From: Corynebacterium sp. HMSC078H07
GTDB taxonomy: Bacteria > Actinomycetota > Actinomycetes > Mycobacteriales > Mycobacteriaceae
Direction: 5' to 3'
Length of the DNA: 51,918 nucleotides
Assembly: GCF_001812805.1 (NCBI RefSeq)
Contig: NZ_KV810470.1
Coordinates: 219,314 to 271,231, forward strand
Position 1 is the first letter of the stretch; every line of letters begins with the position of its first letter. The position numbers were made by a program, and so were the translations under genes. Below are positions 8,597 to 17,754 of this stretch, piece by piece. The notes beneath the pieces were generated by a model. The model was not told the origin of the DNA, did no database searches, and saw nothing but the letters and a program-made list of their open reading frames with translations.

Positions 8597-8610
8597 ATAA
8601 TGTACATTAT
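8597..8610. promoter_or_regulatory. 14-bp perfect palindrome, possible operator
   Basis: ATAATGTACATTAT reads the same on both strands and stands in an otherwise GC-rich intergenic region. It lies just upstream of the minus-strand short frame 8396-8584. Palindromes of this size and AT content are typical dimeric-regulator sites. The regulator is unknown. Confidence 0.4.
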
Positions 8611-8672
8611 GTCAGCATGAATGGATGGCCTACACCCCTGCCGCAGTGATGCCCGCGCAAGGTTCTCCATAT

Positions 8673-8769
8673 CCCCAGACCTCGATCCCGAAACTCCATG
8701 CTCGCCTACCCCGCGACTACTTGATCCCCCTTTTGGCGACGCAGCGAGTATGGGGTTTCAGGTCTGGGG
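8673..8769. repeat. Imperfect inverted repeat, arms of about 20 bp
   Basis: The left arm has CCCCAGACCT (8673-8682) and GAAACTCCAT (8690-8699). The right arm has ATGGGGTTTC (8750-8759) and AGGTCTGGGG (8760-8769). The outer ten pairs are perfect, the inner ten have one mismatch (a G.U pair in RNA on the strand carrying GGGG with T), and a 7-nt bulge separates the blocks on the left. The loop is 50 nt. It may be a remnant mobile-element end or a structured transcript; no gene lies over it. Confidence 0.5.
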
Positions 8770-8785
8770 CTTTGCCAACGTTGGC

Positions 8786-8851
8786 CTAGAGCGAAGTGAT
8801 TCGCGTGGCGCCGATAAGCGCCCAGGTCGAGTTCAGCACCAACCACAGCAT
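8786..8851 (-). CDS. Possible 21-residue membrane peptide with strong ribosome site
   Basis: An ATG at 8851 on the minus strand is preceded by AGGGAGG with 5-nt spacing, an excellent ribosome site. The frame reads MLWLVLNSTWALIGATRITSL then stops. The peptide is hydrophobic. The ribosome site lies in one arm of an 11-bp inverted repeat (8855-8865 with 8915-8925), so folding would hide it. It could be a leader/toxin-like peptide or the remains of a gene start. Confidence 0.3.
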   Translation of the reverse strand: MLWLVLNSTWALIGATRITSL

Positions 8852-8854
8852 TAA

Positions 8855-8925
8855 AGCCTCCCTAAATCTAAAAGGTCCGGCTCAGAATTGCTTCTGGAGC
8901 AAGACTTTCGCGAGTTAGGGAGGCT
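8855..8925. repeat. 11-bp inverted repeat, 49-nt loop, over a ribosome site
   Basis: AGCCTCCCTAA (8855-8865) is the exact reverse complement of TTAGGGAGGCT (8915-8925). The right arm abuts a 12-bp palindrome AGGCTCGAGCCT (8921-8932) just beyond the stop of the BASS transporter gene. It may be part of that gene's transcription end, or a switch that hides the AGGGAGG site. Confidence 0.45.
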
Positions 8926-8940
8926 CGAGCCTTCTCAGGG

Positions 8941-9924
8941 CTAGCCCACTGCCGGTGTGGCATGTGCTTCAGCCGTCGGCTCCTCATCGAGCGGTTTGCG
9001 CCTCACAATGGCCGCGAAGATTGCGCCGGTGACATTAGCCCACACAGCAGCCACTACCCCGGGAAGAGCTGCCTCCGGCGTAAAGAACTGCAACGCCAGT
9101 GCTGAGGCCAGGCCGGAGTTCTGCGTGGCGACTTCAATAGCAGTTGTGCGTGCAGCGGACTCGCGCTCGCGGGCAATCTTGGCCAGATAGTAGCCGAAGA
9201 CAAATCCGATAAGGTTCTGAAGGGCAACGCCCACAAAGACAACTAGACCCACAGTCAGCAGCTTTTCCTGAGACTTCGACACCACGGCCATCACCACGGC
9301 ACCAATGCCGACAATGGCTACCCAGGGCAATACGGGCAGAACCTTGTCCACAGCCTTGCTGGCCAGAACGCGTAGCAGCAAACCCAAGCCCACCGGGATA
9401 AGGACGGTCTGCACCAGTGACCACATCATGCCCTTGCCATCCACATCCGCTGTCTGGCCTGCCAACCACAGCATGAGCAACGGCGTCATGATCGGTGAGA
9501 CCAACGTGGACACCGAGGTCATAGCAACAGACAAAGCCACATCACCTTTGGCCAAGAAGGCCATGACATTGGAAGCCGTGCCACCTGGGACGGAGCCGAG
9601 GAGGATAAGGCCGACGGTGGCGGCGTCGGAAAGCCCGAGCACCTGCGACACCAGCAGCGCGCTCGTGGGCATGATGGCGAACTGACAGAGCACACCCAGG
9701 AAGATGGGCATGGGACGTTTCGCCACCAGCGCTAAGTCCGGGATAGTCAGCGTCAAGCCCATGGAGAACATGATGACCATGAGCAGTTGCTTGGTGTACT
9801 GGCCTACCGGTTCAAAAGTACTGGGGCTCACAAATGCCACGGCGGCGCAGGCAATGATGACGAGGGGGAAGGCATAGACGGCGATCTTCTCGCCGCGCTC
9901 CCCTTCCGTACGTGGGTTTGTCAT
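8941..9924 (-). CDS. BASS-family (bile acid:sodium symporter-like) transporter
   Basis: A 327-residue membrane protein with nine to ten hydrophobic spans. It carries the marks of the bile acid:Na+ symporter superfamily: FSMGLTLTIPDLALVAKRP, GLILLGSVPGGTASNVMAFLAKGDVALSVAMTSVSTLVSPIMTPLLM (the unwound GGTASN/ALS segments) and a late EVATQNSGLASALALQFF, the conserved TQN-GLA motif of the second half. Bacterial members carry organic anions such as pantoate or keto acids with sodium; the substrate is not deducible. GAAAGGA precedes the ATG on the minus strand. It is divergent from the FAD/Fe-S oxidoreductase with about 110 bp between starts. Confidence 0.87.
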   Translation of the reverse strand: MTNPRTEGERGEKIAVYAFPLVIIACAAVAFVSPSTFEPVGQYTKQLLMVIMFSMGLTLTIPDLALVAKRPMPIFLGVLCQFAIMPTSALLVSQVLGLSDAATVGLILLGSVPGGTASNVMAFLAKGDVALSVAMTSVSTLVSPIMTPLLMLWLAGQTADVDGKGMMWSLVQTVLIPVGLGLLLRVLASKAVDKVLPVLPWVAIVGIGAVVMAVVSKSQEKLLTVGLVVFVGVALQNLIGFVFGYYLAKIARERESAARTTAIEVATQNSGLASALALQFFTPEAALPGVVAAVWANVTGAIFAAIVRRKPLDEEPTAEAHATPAVG

Positions 9925-10033
9925 AGCGTGTCCTTTCCATCAATAATCTCATTCAGTGGGCCAAGTATCCCATATTCCGGACGACACGTAGCCCATTTCG
10001 CCCATATTTACTGTCAAGCGATAGATTAGAGGT

Positions 10034-12955
10034 ATGTCAAAGCTCTTCAGCCCCGATACCTCGCGTCTCTCACGCCCTGAGAGAACCACCAGCCAAGCCG
10101 ACGCCGTGCCGGAACGCTACCGCCACGGCTCCCCTGCCGAACTCGTCGCGGACATGGAAGCCATCGTCGGCAAAGAAAACGTACATGGCCGCTTAAGCGA
10201 CCTCGTGCGTTTTTCCTCTGATGCCGGCCCCTACCGCTCAATCCCCAACATCGTGGTCTCCCCGCGCAACGCCGCTGACCTTTCGGCGCTTATGGCCTAC
10301 TGTGACGCGAATGACCGCCATATGACTTTTCGTGCCGCCGGCACGTCCCTCAATGGTCAGGCAATGAGCGATGACATCTTGGTCGACATCAAGACACATT
10401 TCTCCGGCATGGAGGTGCGCGAAGGCGGCACCAAACTGTGGTCACGTCCAGGCGTCATTCTGGGCGATGCCCAAGCGGTGCTTTCCCGCCATGGCTTCAT
10501 GCTGGGCCCGGACCCGGGGTCGACCTCCGTGTGCACCATCGGCGGTGTATTGGCCGATAACTCCGGAGGAATGCGCTGCTCGCTGGAGCGGGATAGCTAC
10601 CACAGCATCGAAGAACTTGTCTTCGTTCTCCCTTCGGGCACCATCGTCGATACCGCTCGTGGTGATGACGCCTTCCGAAAGCAGGAGCCGAAGCTCCATG
10701 CTGACTTGCTGGCCTTCCGCGATAAGTTACGCGCCAATACCGAGATGGTGGAGTTCCTGCGCAACAAGTTCTCCATCCGCAACACCAACGGCCTGCGCAT
10801 CGATGCATTCCTCGATGAGGACGAGCCGGTACACATTCTCAAGCGCCTCCTCATCGGTTCCGAAGGCATCTTCGGTGCCATTACCGAGTCCGTTATGCGC
10901 ACGGTGAAGCTACCTCGCGTGAAGGCCACCACCTGGGTCGAGCTACCCAACTTGCGTGATGCCGCCAACTTCGTGCACCCCATTATGGAAACCGGTGCTG
11001 AGGCCTGCGAGTTGCTCGTTGCTCCCGTTATGCGCCGCTCGGCAGAGCATTACTCACACGCGCCGGAATCGTGGCGGAACCTCGACGATGACGCGGCAGC
11101 TCTTCTGGTAGAGGTCGGCGGCGGCAATGAGGATGAGCTGAACCAAGCCATGGAGCGCCTGCGCGCTGTGCTTGCCGACGCCCCACTGCTCCGTCCCCTC
11201 GAATTCCTCACCACCCCAGAGGGCATGCGCGGCGCCTGGGAGCTGCGCAATGGCTTGTATGGTCTGCTCGGCGCTGACCGCCCCAACGGCACGGCCTACA
11301 TCACCGAGGACGTATGCTTCCCGCCGGCACAGGTAGGCGAAGCCGCGGCTGACCTTATGGATCTGCAAGCCAAGTATGGTTACCCGGAATCCGTCATGGG
11401 CCATGCCGCCTTCGGCAACCTGCACTTCTTCTTCACGCCGCGCTTCGACCGCGAGGAAGAACGTAAATCCTATGCCAATTTCCTCGACGACTTGGCGGAG
11501 CTGGTCATCGATAAGTACCAAGGCTCAATGAAGGCAGAGCACGGCACCGGTGTGAACATGGCGCCCTTCTTGGAACACGAGTGGGGCACAGAGGCCTTTG
11601 AGCTTTTCTGGGAGGTCAAGAACATGATCGACCCGAAGGGCATCCTCGCTCCTGATGTGAAACTTACCCGCGATGAGACCATTCACCTACGCAACTTCAA
11701 GTCCTTCCCCAAGGTGGAAGAGGAAATTAACCCTTGCGTGGAATGCGGTTTCTGCGAGCCAGTCTGCCCGTCGCGTCACGCAACGGTTACCCCGCGTCAA
11801 CGCATTGTGCTGCGTCGCGAAATGGCCCGCCAGGAGGAAGGCTCGGAGGTTCTTGCCCAGCTGCAGAAGGAATATCAGTACGACGCGGTGGATATGTGTG
11901 CTGCCGACGGAACGTGCTCCATCCCCTGCCCCATCAGCATTGATACCGGTGCCGTGATGAAGCAGCTGCGTAACCAGCAAGCTACCCCAGCCCGCGAGAA
12001 GGTCGCGCTGACCACAGCGCAGCGCTGGGACGTCGTGGAAAAGCTTGCTCGCGCCGGCATCATCTCTGCCAATAAGATTCCGCACAAGCCACTGGAACTA
12101 GGTGCGAATATGGCCCGTACCGTCGTGGCACCCGACCTGCTGCCGACAGTTCCAGGCCCGCTGCCGAAAGGCGCCTCCCGGCTTCCAGAGACCCCACGCG
12201 AGGGCGCCCAAGCGCTCTACTTCCCTGCCTGCATTAACCGCATCTTCGGCCGCCCGGCAGGAGCCGCGCAGGACTCGGTGGACCTGCCACGCGCAGTCGT
12301 CGAGCTCGGTCGCCGTGCCGGCCAACCAGTATGGATTCCAGAGGATGTAGCCGGCGATTGCTGCGGTACACCCTGGTCCTCTAAGGGCTACAAGGAAGGT
12401 TTCGAATACCAAGCGCAGAAGATTGTGCGTGACCTGTGGCACTGGTCTGAGCATGGTCGCCTGCCCATCGTGGTTGATGCCGCTAGCTGCACCCACGGCC
12501 TGCTGGATTCGGTACCAGACGCTCTGTCCACGGCCGACCGTGAGCTCTGGGAGGACCTGCGCATCCTTGACCTCGTGGAGTGGCTGCGAGATGAAGTCGC
12601 ACTTCACCTGCCGATTGTCAAGAACATGGGAAGCATTGCCGTACACCCCACGTGCTCAACCGATCACATGGGGATCAGTCAGGACCTCGTCGACTTGGCC
12701 AACCTCTGCGGTGACGCCAAGGTTCCCGAGGGCGCGATGTGCTGCGGCTCCGCTGGCGACCGCGTAATGCTCCACCCAGAGCTCGTTGAGTCCGCTACCC
12801 GCGAGGAACGCGCCTCACTCGACGCCGAGCGAGTCGACGCGTACGTCTCCGATAACCGCACCTGCGAGATGGGGCTAGAGATGATCGCGGGCAAGACCTA
12901 TGACTCTATCGCTGTGCTCCTCGAACGCGCCTCTCGACCGGTCGTCACGCCATAG
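10034..12955 (+). CDS. Large FAD-linked / iron-sulfur oxidoreductase (GlcD-GlcF fusion, D-2-hydroxyacid dehydrogenase type)
   Basis: A 973-residue fusion. The N-terminal half is a PCMH-type FAD domain (RFSSDAGPYRSIPNIVVSPRNAADLSALMAYC; FRAAGTSLNGQAMSDDILVD; GPDPGSTSVCTIGGVLADNSGGMRC) followed by the oxidase cap with HGTGVNMAPFLEHEWG. After residue 560 comes a ferredoxin-like region with Cys568 in CVECGFCEPVCPSR and a second set from Cys622 (CAADGTCSIPCP). Two cysteine-rich CCG domains follow (GDCCGTPWSSKGY; GAMCCGSAGD), as in GlcF/LutA/HdrB. Such fusions oxidise D-lactate, glycolate or D-2-hydroxyglutarate and pass electrons toward quinone. Substrate unknown. Confidence 0.85.
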   Translation: MSKLFSPDTSRLSRPERTTSQADAVPERYRHGSPAELVADMEAIVGKENVHGRLSDLVRFSSDAGPYRSIPNIVVSPRNAADLSALMAYCDANDRHMTFRAAGTSLNGQAMSDDILVDIKTHFSGMEVREGGTKLWSRPGVILGDAQAVLSRHGFMLGPDPGSTSVCTIGGVLADNSGGMRCSLERDSYHSIEELVFVLPSGTIVDTARGDDAFRKQEPKLHADLLAFRDKLRANTEMVEFLRNKFSIRNTNGLRIDAFLDEDEPVHILKRLLIGSEGIFGAITESVMRTVKLPRVKATTWVELPNLRDAANFVHPIMETGAEACELLVAPVMRRSAEHYSHAPESWRNLDDDAAALLVEVGGGNEDELNQAMERLRAVLADAPLLRPLEFLTTPEGMRGAWELRNGLYGLLGADRPNGTAYITEDVCFPPAQVGEAAADLMDLQAKYGYPESVMGHAAFGNLHFFFTPRFDREEERKSYANFLDDLAELVIDKYQGSMKAEHGTGVNMAPFLEHEWGTEAFELFWEVKNMIDPKGILAPDVKLTRDETIHLRNFKSFPKVEEEINPCVECGFCEPVCPSRHATVTPRQRIVLRREMARQEEGSEVLAQLQKEYQYDAVDMCAADGTCSIPCPISIDTGAVMKQLRNQQATPAREKVALTTAQRWDVVEKLARAGIISANKIPHKPLELGANMARTVVAPDLLPTVPGPLPKGASRLPETPREGAQALYFPACINRIFGRPAGAAQDSVDLPRAVVELGRRAGQPVWIPEDVAGDCCGTPWSSKGYKEGFEYQAQKIVRDLWHWSEHGRLPIVVDAASCTHGLLDSVPDALSTADRELWEDLRILDLVEWLRDEVALHLPIVKNMGSIAVHPTCSTDHMGISQDLVDLANLCGDAKVPEGAMCCGSAGDRVMLHPELVESATREERASLDAERVDAYVSDNRTCEMGLEMIAGKTYDSIAVLLERASRPVVTP

Positions 12956-12960
12956 CAAAA

Positions 12961-13001
12961 CGCCGGTGGCGGCACCCACTGTGGGAGCCCCGCCACCGGC
13001 G
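12961..13001. terminator. Bidirectional terminator between the oxidoreductase and ugpC
   Basis: A 12-bp perfect stem, CGCCGGTGGCGG with CCGCCACCGGCG, and a 17-nt loop that itself can pair (CCCAC/GTGGG). It lies between two convergent genes. The T-run is weak on both sides, but the stem is very GC-rich. Confidence 0.7.
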
Positions 13002-13023
13002 CATCGGATATGGCCGAACCTGT

Positions 13024-14154
13024 TTAGAGGTAGTCGTAGTTGATTTCGGTATCTGGAGCGAAGAAGACGCAGCCGCCCTTTATCGGGCGCAAGTAGATCG
13101 TGTCGCCCTGATCCACATTAATGCCGCGCGGCACCTTTACCGTTATACGGTCACCACGGACCGCAATCACGTCATCCGCGGACTCTTCGCGGCTACCGTA
13201 GACATACAGCTCGGAGCCTAGGTGCTCGACGATATCGACCCGGACCGGAAGACCATATTGCTCACCGGGCTGGTTCACGCCGACGATTTCCCAGTTTTCT
13301 GGGCGTACACCGACGATGACGCGATCCGATGTCACCTTCGCGGCTTGCTCCTGCGACATGTAGTAGTCCAGAGCATGGTCCTTGCCGCCGACGACACGAC
13401 CATCGACGAACGGGACGTTTTCAATGAGAGTCATCGCCGGCGAACCAATGAACGTCGCCACAAAAGAGTTTCCGGGGTTCTCATACAAGGTGTTCGGCGC
13501 ATCGACTTGTTGGATGATGCCGTTTTTGAGGACGCACACGCGGTCCCCCATGGTCATTGCCTCAGTCTGGTCGTGGGTGACGTAGACCGTGGTGGTGTTG
13601 AGCTCGCGCTGCAGCTGCAGGATCTGCGCACGTGTGGAAACACGCAGCTTCGCATCCAAGTTGGACAGCGGCTCATCCATGAGGAAGACCTTGGGCTGGC
13701 GAACGATAGCGCGTCCCATGGCCACACGCTGACGCTGGCCGCCCGACATTGCGGACGGTTTGCGATCAATAAGGTCTTCCAGCTCCAGCATCTTCGCGGC
13801 AAAATTCACGCGCTCTTCGATGGTTGCTTTATCCACTTTGGCGTTTTGCAATGCAAACGCCATGTTCTGACGCGCTGTCATGTTGGGGTACAGCGCATAG
13901 GACTGGAACACCATGGCTACATCGCGGTCCCGCGAGCGGGTCTCAGTAACGTCGGCCCCGTCGATGAAGATTTGCCCTTCGTCGATCGGCTCCAGCCCGG
14001 CGAGCATACGCAATGTCGTCGACTTGCCGCAGCCTGAAGGTCCGACGAGTACCAGGAACTCACCGTCCTTGATATCGAGGTTAATGCGGCTGACCGCCGG
14101 AGGCTTCTTCGGATCGTAGATCCTGGAAGCTTGGCGGAATTCAACAGTAGCCAT
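13024..14154 (-). CDS. ugpC: Glycerol-3-phosphate ABC transporter ATPase UgpC
   Basis: A 376-residue importer ATPase, complete: Walker A GPSGCGKST, signature [35 protein letters not shown] and H-loop [11 protein letters not shown], followed by a C-terminal regulatory domain of about 130 residues with IGVRPENWEIV. The last gene of a four-gene minus-strand set whose order (permease, permease, binding protein, ATPase) is that of C. glutamicum ugpAEBC. It begins 26 bases after ugpB. An operon ends here at a strong hairpin. In the family it drives uptake of sn-glycerol 3-phosphate and glycerophosphodiesters. Confidence 0.85.
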   Translation of the reverse strand: MATVEFRQASRIYDPKKPPAVSRINLDIKDGEFLVLVGPSGCGKSTTLRMLAGLEPIDEGQIFIDGADVTETRSRDRDVAMVFQSYALYPNMTARQNMAFALQNAKVDKATIEERVNFAAKMLELEDLIDRKPSAMSGGQRQRVAMGRAIVRQPKVFLMDEPLSNLDAKLRVSTRAQILQLQRELNTTTVYVTHDQTEAMTMGDRVCVLKNGIIQQVDAPNTLYENPGNSFVATFIGSPAMTLIENVPFVDGRVVGGKDHALDYYMSQEQAAKVTSDRVIVGVRPENWEIVGVNQPGEQYGLPVRVDIVEHLGSELYVYGSREESADDVIAVRGDRITVKVPRGINVDQGDTIYLRPIKGGCVFFAPDTEINYDYL

Positions 14155-14180
14155 GATGTCCTTTCAAACGATCCGAAGTG

Positions 14181-15491
14181 TTACTTGAGCTTCGGGGTGA
14201 TGTCGCGGTCGATGACGCTCTGGGTCTCCTTCTGCAGGTCACCGAATGCGGACTCCACGTCCTCATTGCCCACAGTGATGCGGTCCAGAACGCCACCGAT
14301 GCGCTGTCCGCCACCCGGCACGAAGACGCGAGCGTAGTCCTGCGGCTTGGTGTTCTCGTTGAGCTGCTCGATAGCGGTCTGGGCGTTCGGGTTCTCCTCC
14401 AAGAACTTCTTCTCTTCCGGATCATCCAGGGCGTCCTTGCGCACCGGCATGTAGCCCGTCTTCTGGGAGAACTTGATGGTGTTCTCGGTGTTGGTCAGGA
14501 AGTCAATGAACTTGACCGCGTTGGCCTTACGCTCGTCAGAAATTCCAGCCGGCACGGCCAGACCAGCACCACCGGTGGCTGCCGAAGGACCAGGGCCTGG
14601 CAGGTAGGTGGTGATGAACGGAATCGTAGCCGTCTCCTTCAGACCACCCAGCGAACCGGTGGACTCCAGCAGACCGGAGGCCTTGCCGGAACCGAATGCG
14701 ACGGTCGGGTCAGTGGAGATTTCGATGTGGCCTTCCTTGACCTGGTCCTGCAGGAACTTACCTGCCTCGATGGACTCCTTCGAGGTAAAGTTCGGCTCCC
14801 ACTCATCAGAGTAAGAACCACCGAAGGCCCAAATCATGCCCTGGAAGTACCAGTCGAGGTAGTTGGAGCCATCCGGAACGGTTACGGCAGGCTTGTCGAG
14901 CTTGTCCTTGATCTTGGTGGCCCACTCATCGAACTCTTCCCAGTCCTTCGGGCCACGGTCGGTAGGAAGACCGGCTGCCTTGAGGTCATCGGTGTTCCAG
15001 TACATCAGGTTCGTGGAGCGGGAGTACGGTACGCCGTAGTGCTTGTCCTTGTACTTGTAGTCTTCACGCAGGGTATCGACGTAGCTGTCCGAGTCAATGT
15101 CGTTCATCTCCCACAGCTCATCGAGCGGTGTGGTGGCCTCATTCAGTGCGAAGTTGAACCAGGTGACGTCGGACGCAACGAGGACGTCAGGCAAGTCGCC
15201 ACCAGCGAGCGCCGCGTTAAAGCGCTGTGCAACTTCCTCATAGTTGGAACCAGCGGTGACCAGCTCAACCTTGAGGTCCGGGTTTTCCTTCTCGAACTCA
15301 TCAATGAGCTCTTGCTCCAGGTCGCGGGAGGAACCCGGGTGGTTGGACCAGAAGGTGATGGTGTTGGCGTCGCCGCCATCCTTGGAGCCGCTTCCTGCAG
15401 TGGTCGAGCCACCTGCGCAGGCGGTCAGAGACACGGTGGTCAGCAGTGCTGCACAAACGGCAGCGATGCGAGTAGAGGTCTTACGAGACAT
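14181..15491 (-). CDS. ugpB: Glycerol-3-phosphate-binding lipoprotein UgpB
   Basis: A 436-residue extracellular solute-binding protein. The signal peptide ends in lipobox SLTAC with the lipidated Cys at residue 25, and a Ser/Gly linker follows. The body has ITFWSNHPGSSRDLEQELIDEFEKENPDLKVELVTAGSNYEEVAQRF near the start and AGLAVPAGISDERKANAVKFIDFLTN near the middle, typical of UgpB-type binders. AAGGAGA stands ahead of the ATG on the minus strand. It is 77 bases downstream of ugpE and 26 before ugpC. The Ugp assignment uses operon order and the nearby phosphodiesterase gene. Confidence 0.8.
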   Translation of the reverse strand: MSRKTSTRIAAVCAALLTTVSLTACAGGSTTAGSGSKDGGDANTITFWSNHPGSSRDLEQELIDEFEKENPDLKVELVTAGSNYEEVAQRFNAALAGGDLPDVLVASDVTWFNFALNEATTPLDELWEMNDIDSDSYVDTLREDYKYKDKHYGVPYSRSTNLMYWNTDDLKAAGLPTDRGPKDWEEFDEWATKIKDKLDKPAVTVPDGSNYLDWYFQGMIWAFGGSYSDEWEPNFTSKESIEAGKFLQDQVKEGHIEISTDPTVAFGSGKASGLLESTGSLGGLKETATIPFITTYLPGPGPSAATGGAGLAVPAGISDERKANAVKFIDFLTNTENTIKFSQKTGYMPVRKDALDDPEEKKFLEENPNAQTAIEQLNENTKPQDYARVFVPGGGQRIGGVLDRITVGNEDVESAFGDLQKETQSVIDRDITPKLK

Positions 15492-15568
15492 GGTGGAGGT
15501 TCTCCTTGAAAAGTGAAGAGTATGGGGGGACTTGAGTGAGTTGGGCGTTGGGATAGCAGGCGGTCAGA

Positions 15569-16540
15569 CTAACCCTTGACTGCACCCGCAGTCAGGCCCT
15601 TGATCATCGGCTTCTGAAGAATAAGGAAGATGATGATCATGGGCAGGGTTGTCAGCACGGTGCCGGCCATCACTGGCGCCCAGTTTGTAACGCCTTCCGC
15701 GTCCTGCAAGCGGGTCAGGCCCACCGGCAGCGTGGCTGCAGCCGGTGTATCCGTAATCAGGAAGGGCCACAGGTATTGGTTCCATTCATTGACCACGGTG
15801 ATGAGGACGAACGCGGACAGCGTTGGCCACGACATCGGCAGGACCACGCGGAACAAGGTGGTAAAGAACCCTGCCCCGTCCATGCGAGCGGCCTCGAGAA
15901 TTTCCGGGGGCAATGACTGGAAGTGATTGCGCATGAGGAAGGCACCGAACGCCACACCCGCCAGTGGGATGATGACGCCGGCGTAGGTGTCTCTCCAACC
16001 CCACGACGCAACCAGCGAGTAGTTGGAAATAATGGTGATCTGGTTGGGCACCATCAGCGAGGCGATGATAAGCAGGAACAGCAGATTGCGGCCGGGGAAG
16101 CGAATGAAAGCGAAGGCATAGGCAGTCAGAACGCCGAGGACTACCTCTACCACCGTCAGGATCAGCGTGATGATGACGGAGTTTTTCAGGTAACTCGAGA
16201 AGCCAGAGGTCTGCCAGACGTAGGAATAGTTCTCTGCCTTGAAAGGATTAGGCCAGAAGGAAATTGGATCCGAATACACGTCCTGGAAAGACTTGAAGCT
16301 GGTGATGAAAATAAAGTACAGCGGCACCATAATCATCAGCACTGTCAGTACCAAGGCGATGTAGCCGATGACCTTCGTCGCTGGATGACTGTGATCAATT
16401 GGCTCGCCTTTGCGCTTTCGCTGTGCATCAGTAATAACCGGAGCTGCGAGGGATTGGGAGCCAGGAACGGGCGGAAGTTCGCCTTTGGCTTGCGGAAGAC
16501 CTACCTGGACGGAAGCCGGAATTGCGCGACTTTCGGACAT
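15569..16540 (-). CDS. ugpE: Glycerol-3-phosphate ABC transporter permease UgpE
   Basis: A 323-residue permease of the MalG type: a long polar N-terminus (about 50 residues), six membrane spans and an EAA loop EILEAARMDGAGFFTTLFRVVLPM, ending MIKGLTAGAVKG. The ATG follows directly on the stop codon of ugpA, with AAAGGATGG inside the end of ugpA as ribosome site, so translation is coupled. It should pair with UgpA to form the membrane channel. Confidence 0.83.
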   Translation of the reverse strand: MSESRAIPASVQVGLPQAKGELPPVPGSQSLAAPVITDAQRKRKGEPIDHSHPATKVIGYIALVLTVLMIMVPLYFIFITSFKSFQDVYSDPISFWPNPFKAENYSYVWQTSGFSSYLKNSVIITLILTVVEVVLGVLTAYAFAFIRFPGRNLLFLLIIASLMVPNQITIISNYSLVASWGWRDTYAGVIIPLAGVAFGAFLMRNHFQSLPPEILEAARMDGAGFFTTLFRVVLPMSWPTLSAFVLITVVNEWNQYLWPFLITDTPAAATLPVGLTRLQDAEGVTNWAPVMAGTVLTTLPMIIIFLILQKPMIKGLTAGAVKG

Positions 16541-17515
16541 CTATTTATCCATCCTTTCCTGCAGCTTTATCTGCAGTACCGTAATGACAAGCACGACGAG
16601 GAACATGATGGTGGCCACGGCAGCGCCATAACCGGCACGGTTGTTAATGAAGGTCTCCTGGTACACCTGGAAGACCATCGTGGAGGTTCCGTAGCCAAAC
16701 GGTCCACCACCGGTCATTGCATTGATGATGTCGAAGACCTGGAAGGAATTGAGCAGCACAGTAATCAGCAAGAAGAAGGTGGTGCCGCGAAGCTGCGGCA
16801 GGACCACGCGGAAGAAGTGCCGCGCGGCAGGGGTGCCGTCAATCTCCGAGGCCTCATCAAGGTCTCGGCGGCGGCCCTGCAAAGCTGCGAGATAGATGAC
16901 GAAGACATAGCCGACGTTCTTCCACACGTAGGTCACCGTAATCATGAACAGTGCCCAGTTCTGCTGTTGGTAGAAGTTCGGGACGTCGACCCCGATAAGG
17001 CCCAAGAAGTACTGGATGAGGCCGTAGTTAGGATCGAATACGAACTGGAAGGCCACACCAATCGCCGCGCCTGCAATGACGTAGGGCGCGAAAACCATCG
17101 AACGCACTGCAGCGCGACCAAACAGTTTCTGGTCCAGCAACAGTGCCAGCGCTAGCCCCAGAACCATCGAACCGGCCACTGCGAAGAAGGTGAACACGAC
17201 GGTGTTGAACACCACGCGTCCGGTATCTGGGGCTTGGAACCAGTCGATGTAGTTCTGGAGGCCGACAAAGGTCATCGTCGGCGAGGAAATATTCCAGTTA
17301 AAGAAAGAGATACGGATGTTATCGACCAGTGGTCGATAGGTGAAAAGAATGAGAAGGAGAAGGTTCGGGCCAATGAGCAATGCCGCGAGGCCGATCTGTC
17401 TCCAGTCGAGCTTCTGCTTGCGTGGGTGACGCGCATACTCCTCGGAGACGACCGGCTTCTCGGTGACTGCTGGGATCGCAGTCATGTGCCCGTTTGCCGG
17501 GTTGGATATTGCCAT
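16541..17515 (-). CDS. ugpA: Glycerol-3-phosphate ABC transporter permease UgpA
   Basis: A 324-residue MalF-type permease, the first gene of the ugp operon. Its N-terminal 50 residues are polar, followed by six spans and the EAA loop DLDEASEIDGTPAARHFFRVVLPQL. The ribosome site is weak (TTTCTCTGC precedes the ATG). The 240 bases upstream hold two similar motifs that may be regulator sites (see the site entry). In C. glutamicum this operon is induced by phosphate starvation. Confidence 0.83.
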   Translation of the reverse strand: MAISNPANGHMTAIPAVTEKPVVSEEYARHPRKQKLDWRQIGLAALLIGPNLLLLILFTYRPLVDNIRISFFNWNISSPTMTFVGLQNYIDWFQAPDTGRVVFNTVVFTFFAVAGSMVLGLALALLLDQKLFGRAAVRSMVFAPYVIAGAAIGVAFQFVFDPNYGLIQYFLGLIGVDVPNFYQQQNWALFMITVTYVWKNVGYVFVIYLAALQGRRRDLDEASEIDGTPAARHFFRVVLPQLRGTTFFLLITVLLNSFQVFDIINAMTGGGPFGYGTSTMVFQVYQETFINNRAGYGAAVATIMFLVVLVITVLQIKLQERMDK

Positions 17516-17536
17516 GCAGAGAAAGCTAGACCAAGC

Positions 17537-17578
17537 CGGTTAACAAAAAGTGGATCAAAAGTTTTGGACGGTTAAACA
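17537..17578 (-). promoter_or_regulatory. Repeated TGTT(T)AACCG motif upstream of ugpA
   Basis: On the minus strand TGTTTAACCG (17578-17569) and TGTTAACCG (17545-17537) occur in direct orientation about 33 bases apart, within 65 bases of the ugpA start. They resemble the TTAAC-containing direct repeats bound by PhoR in C. glutamicum, but the spacing differs. A phosphate-starvation site is a hypothesis only. Confidence 0.35.
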
Positions 17579-17754
17579 GCTGGAGAATTTCAGGGGTCCA
17601 GTCCCCAAAAGTGGCATATACGCGTGGATAACGTCACACATAGCACCACCATGAACATCCCGTCACACGTCACTAAAGGGTAAATGCCGCAACCTCAATA
17701 GCTAGACCTTTTAGACTCATGAGCGGAACCAATACAGGCCTAACTTAATGCTAA

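Noticed and set aside
14178..15509. Long open frame on the plus strand (443 codons)
   Set aside because: Antisense to ugpB with its lipoprotein signal and operon position; no motif in the opposite frame.
15923..17155. Long open frame on the plus strand (410 codons)
   Set aside because: Antisense to ugpE and ugpA; rich in His/Asp/Glu as expected from reverse-complemented membrane-protein codons.
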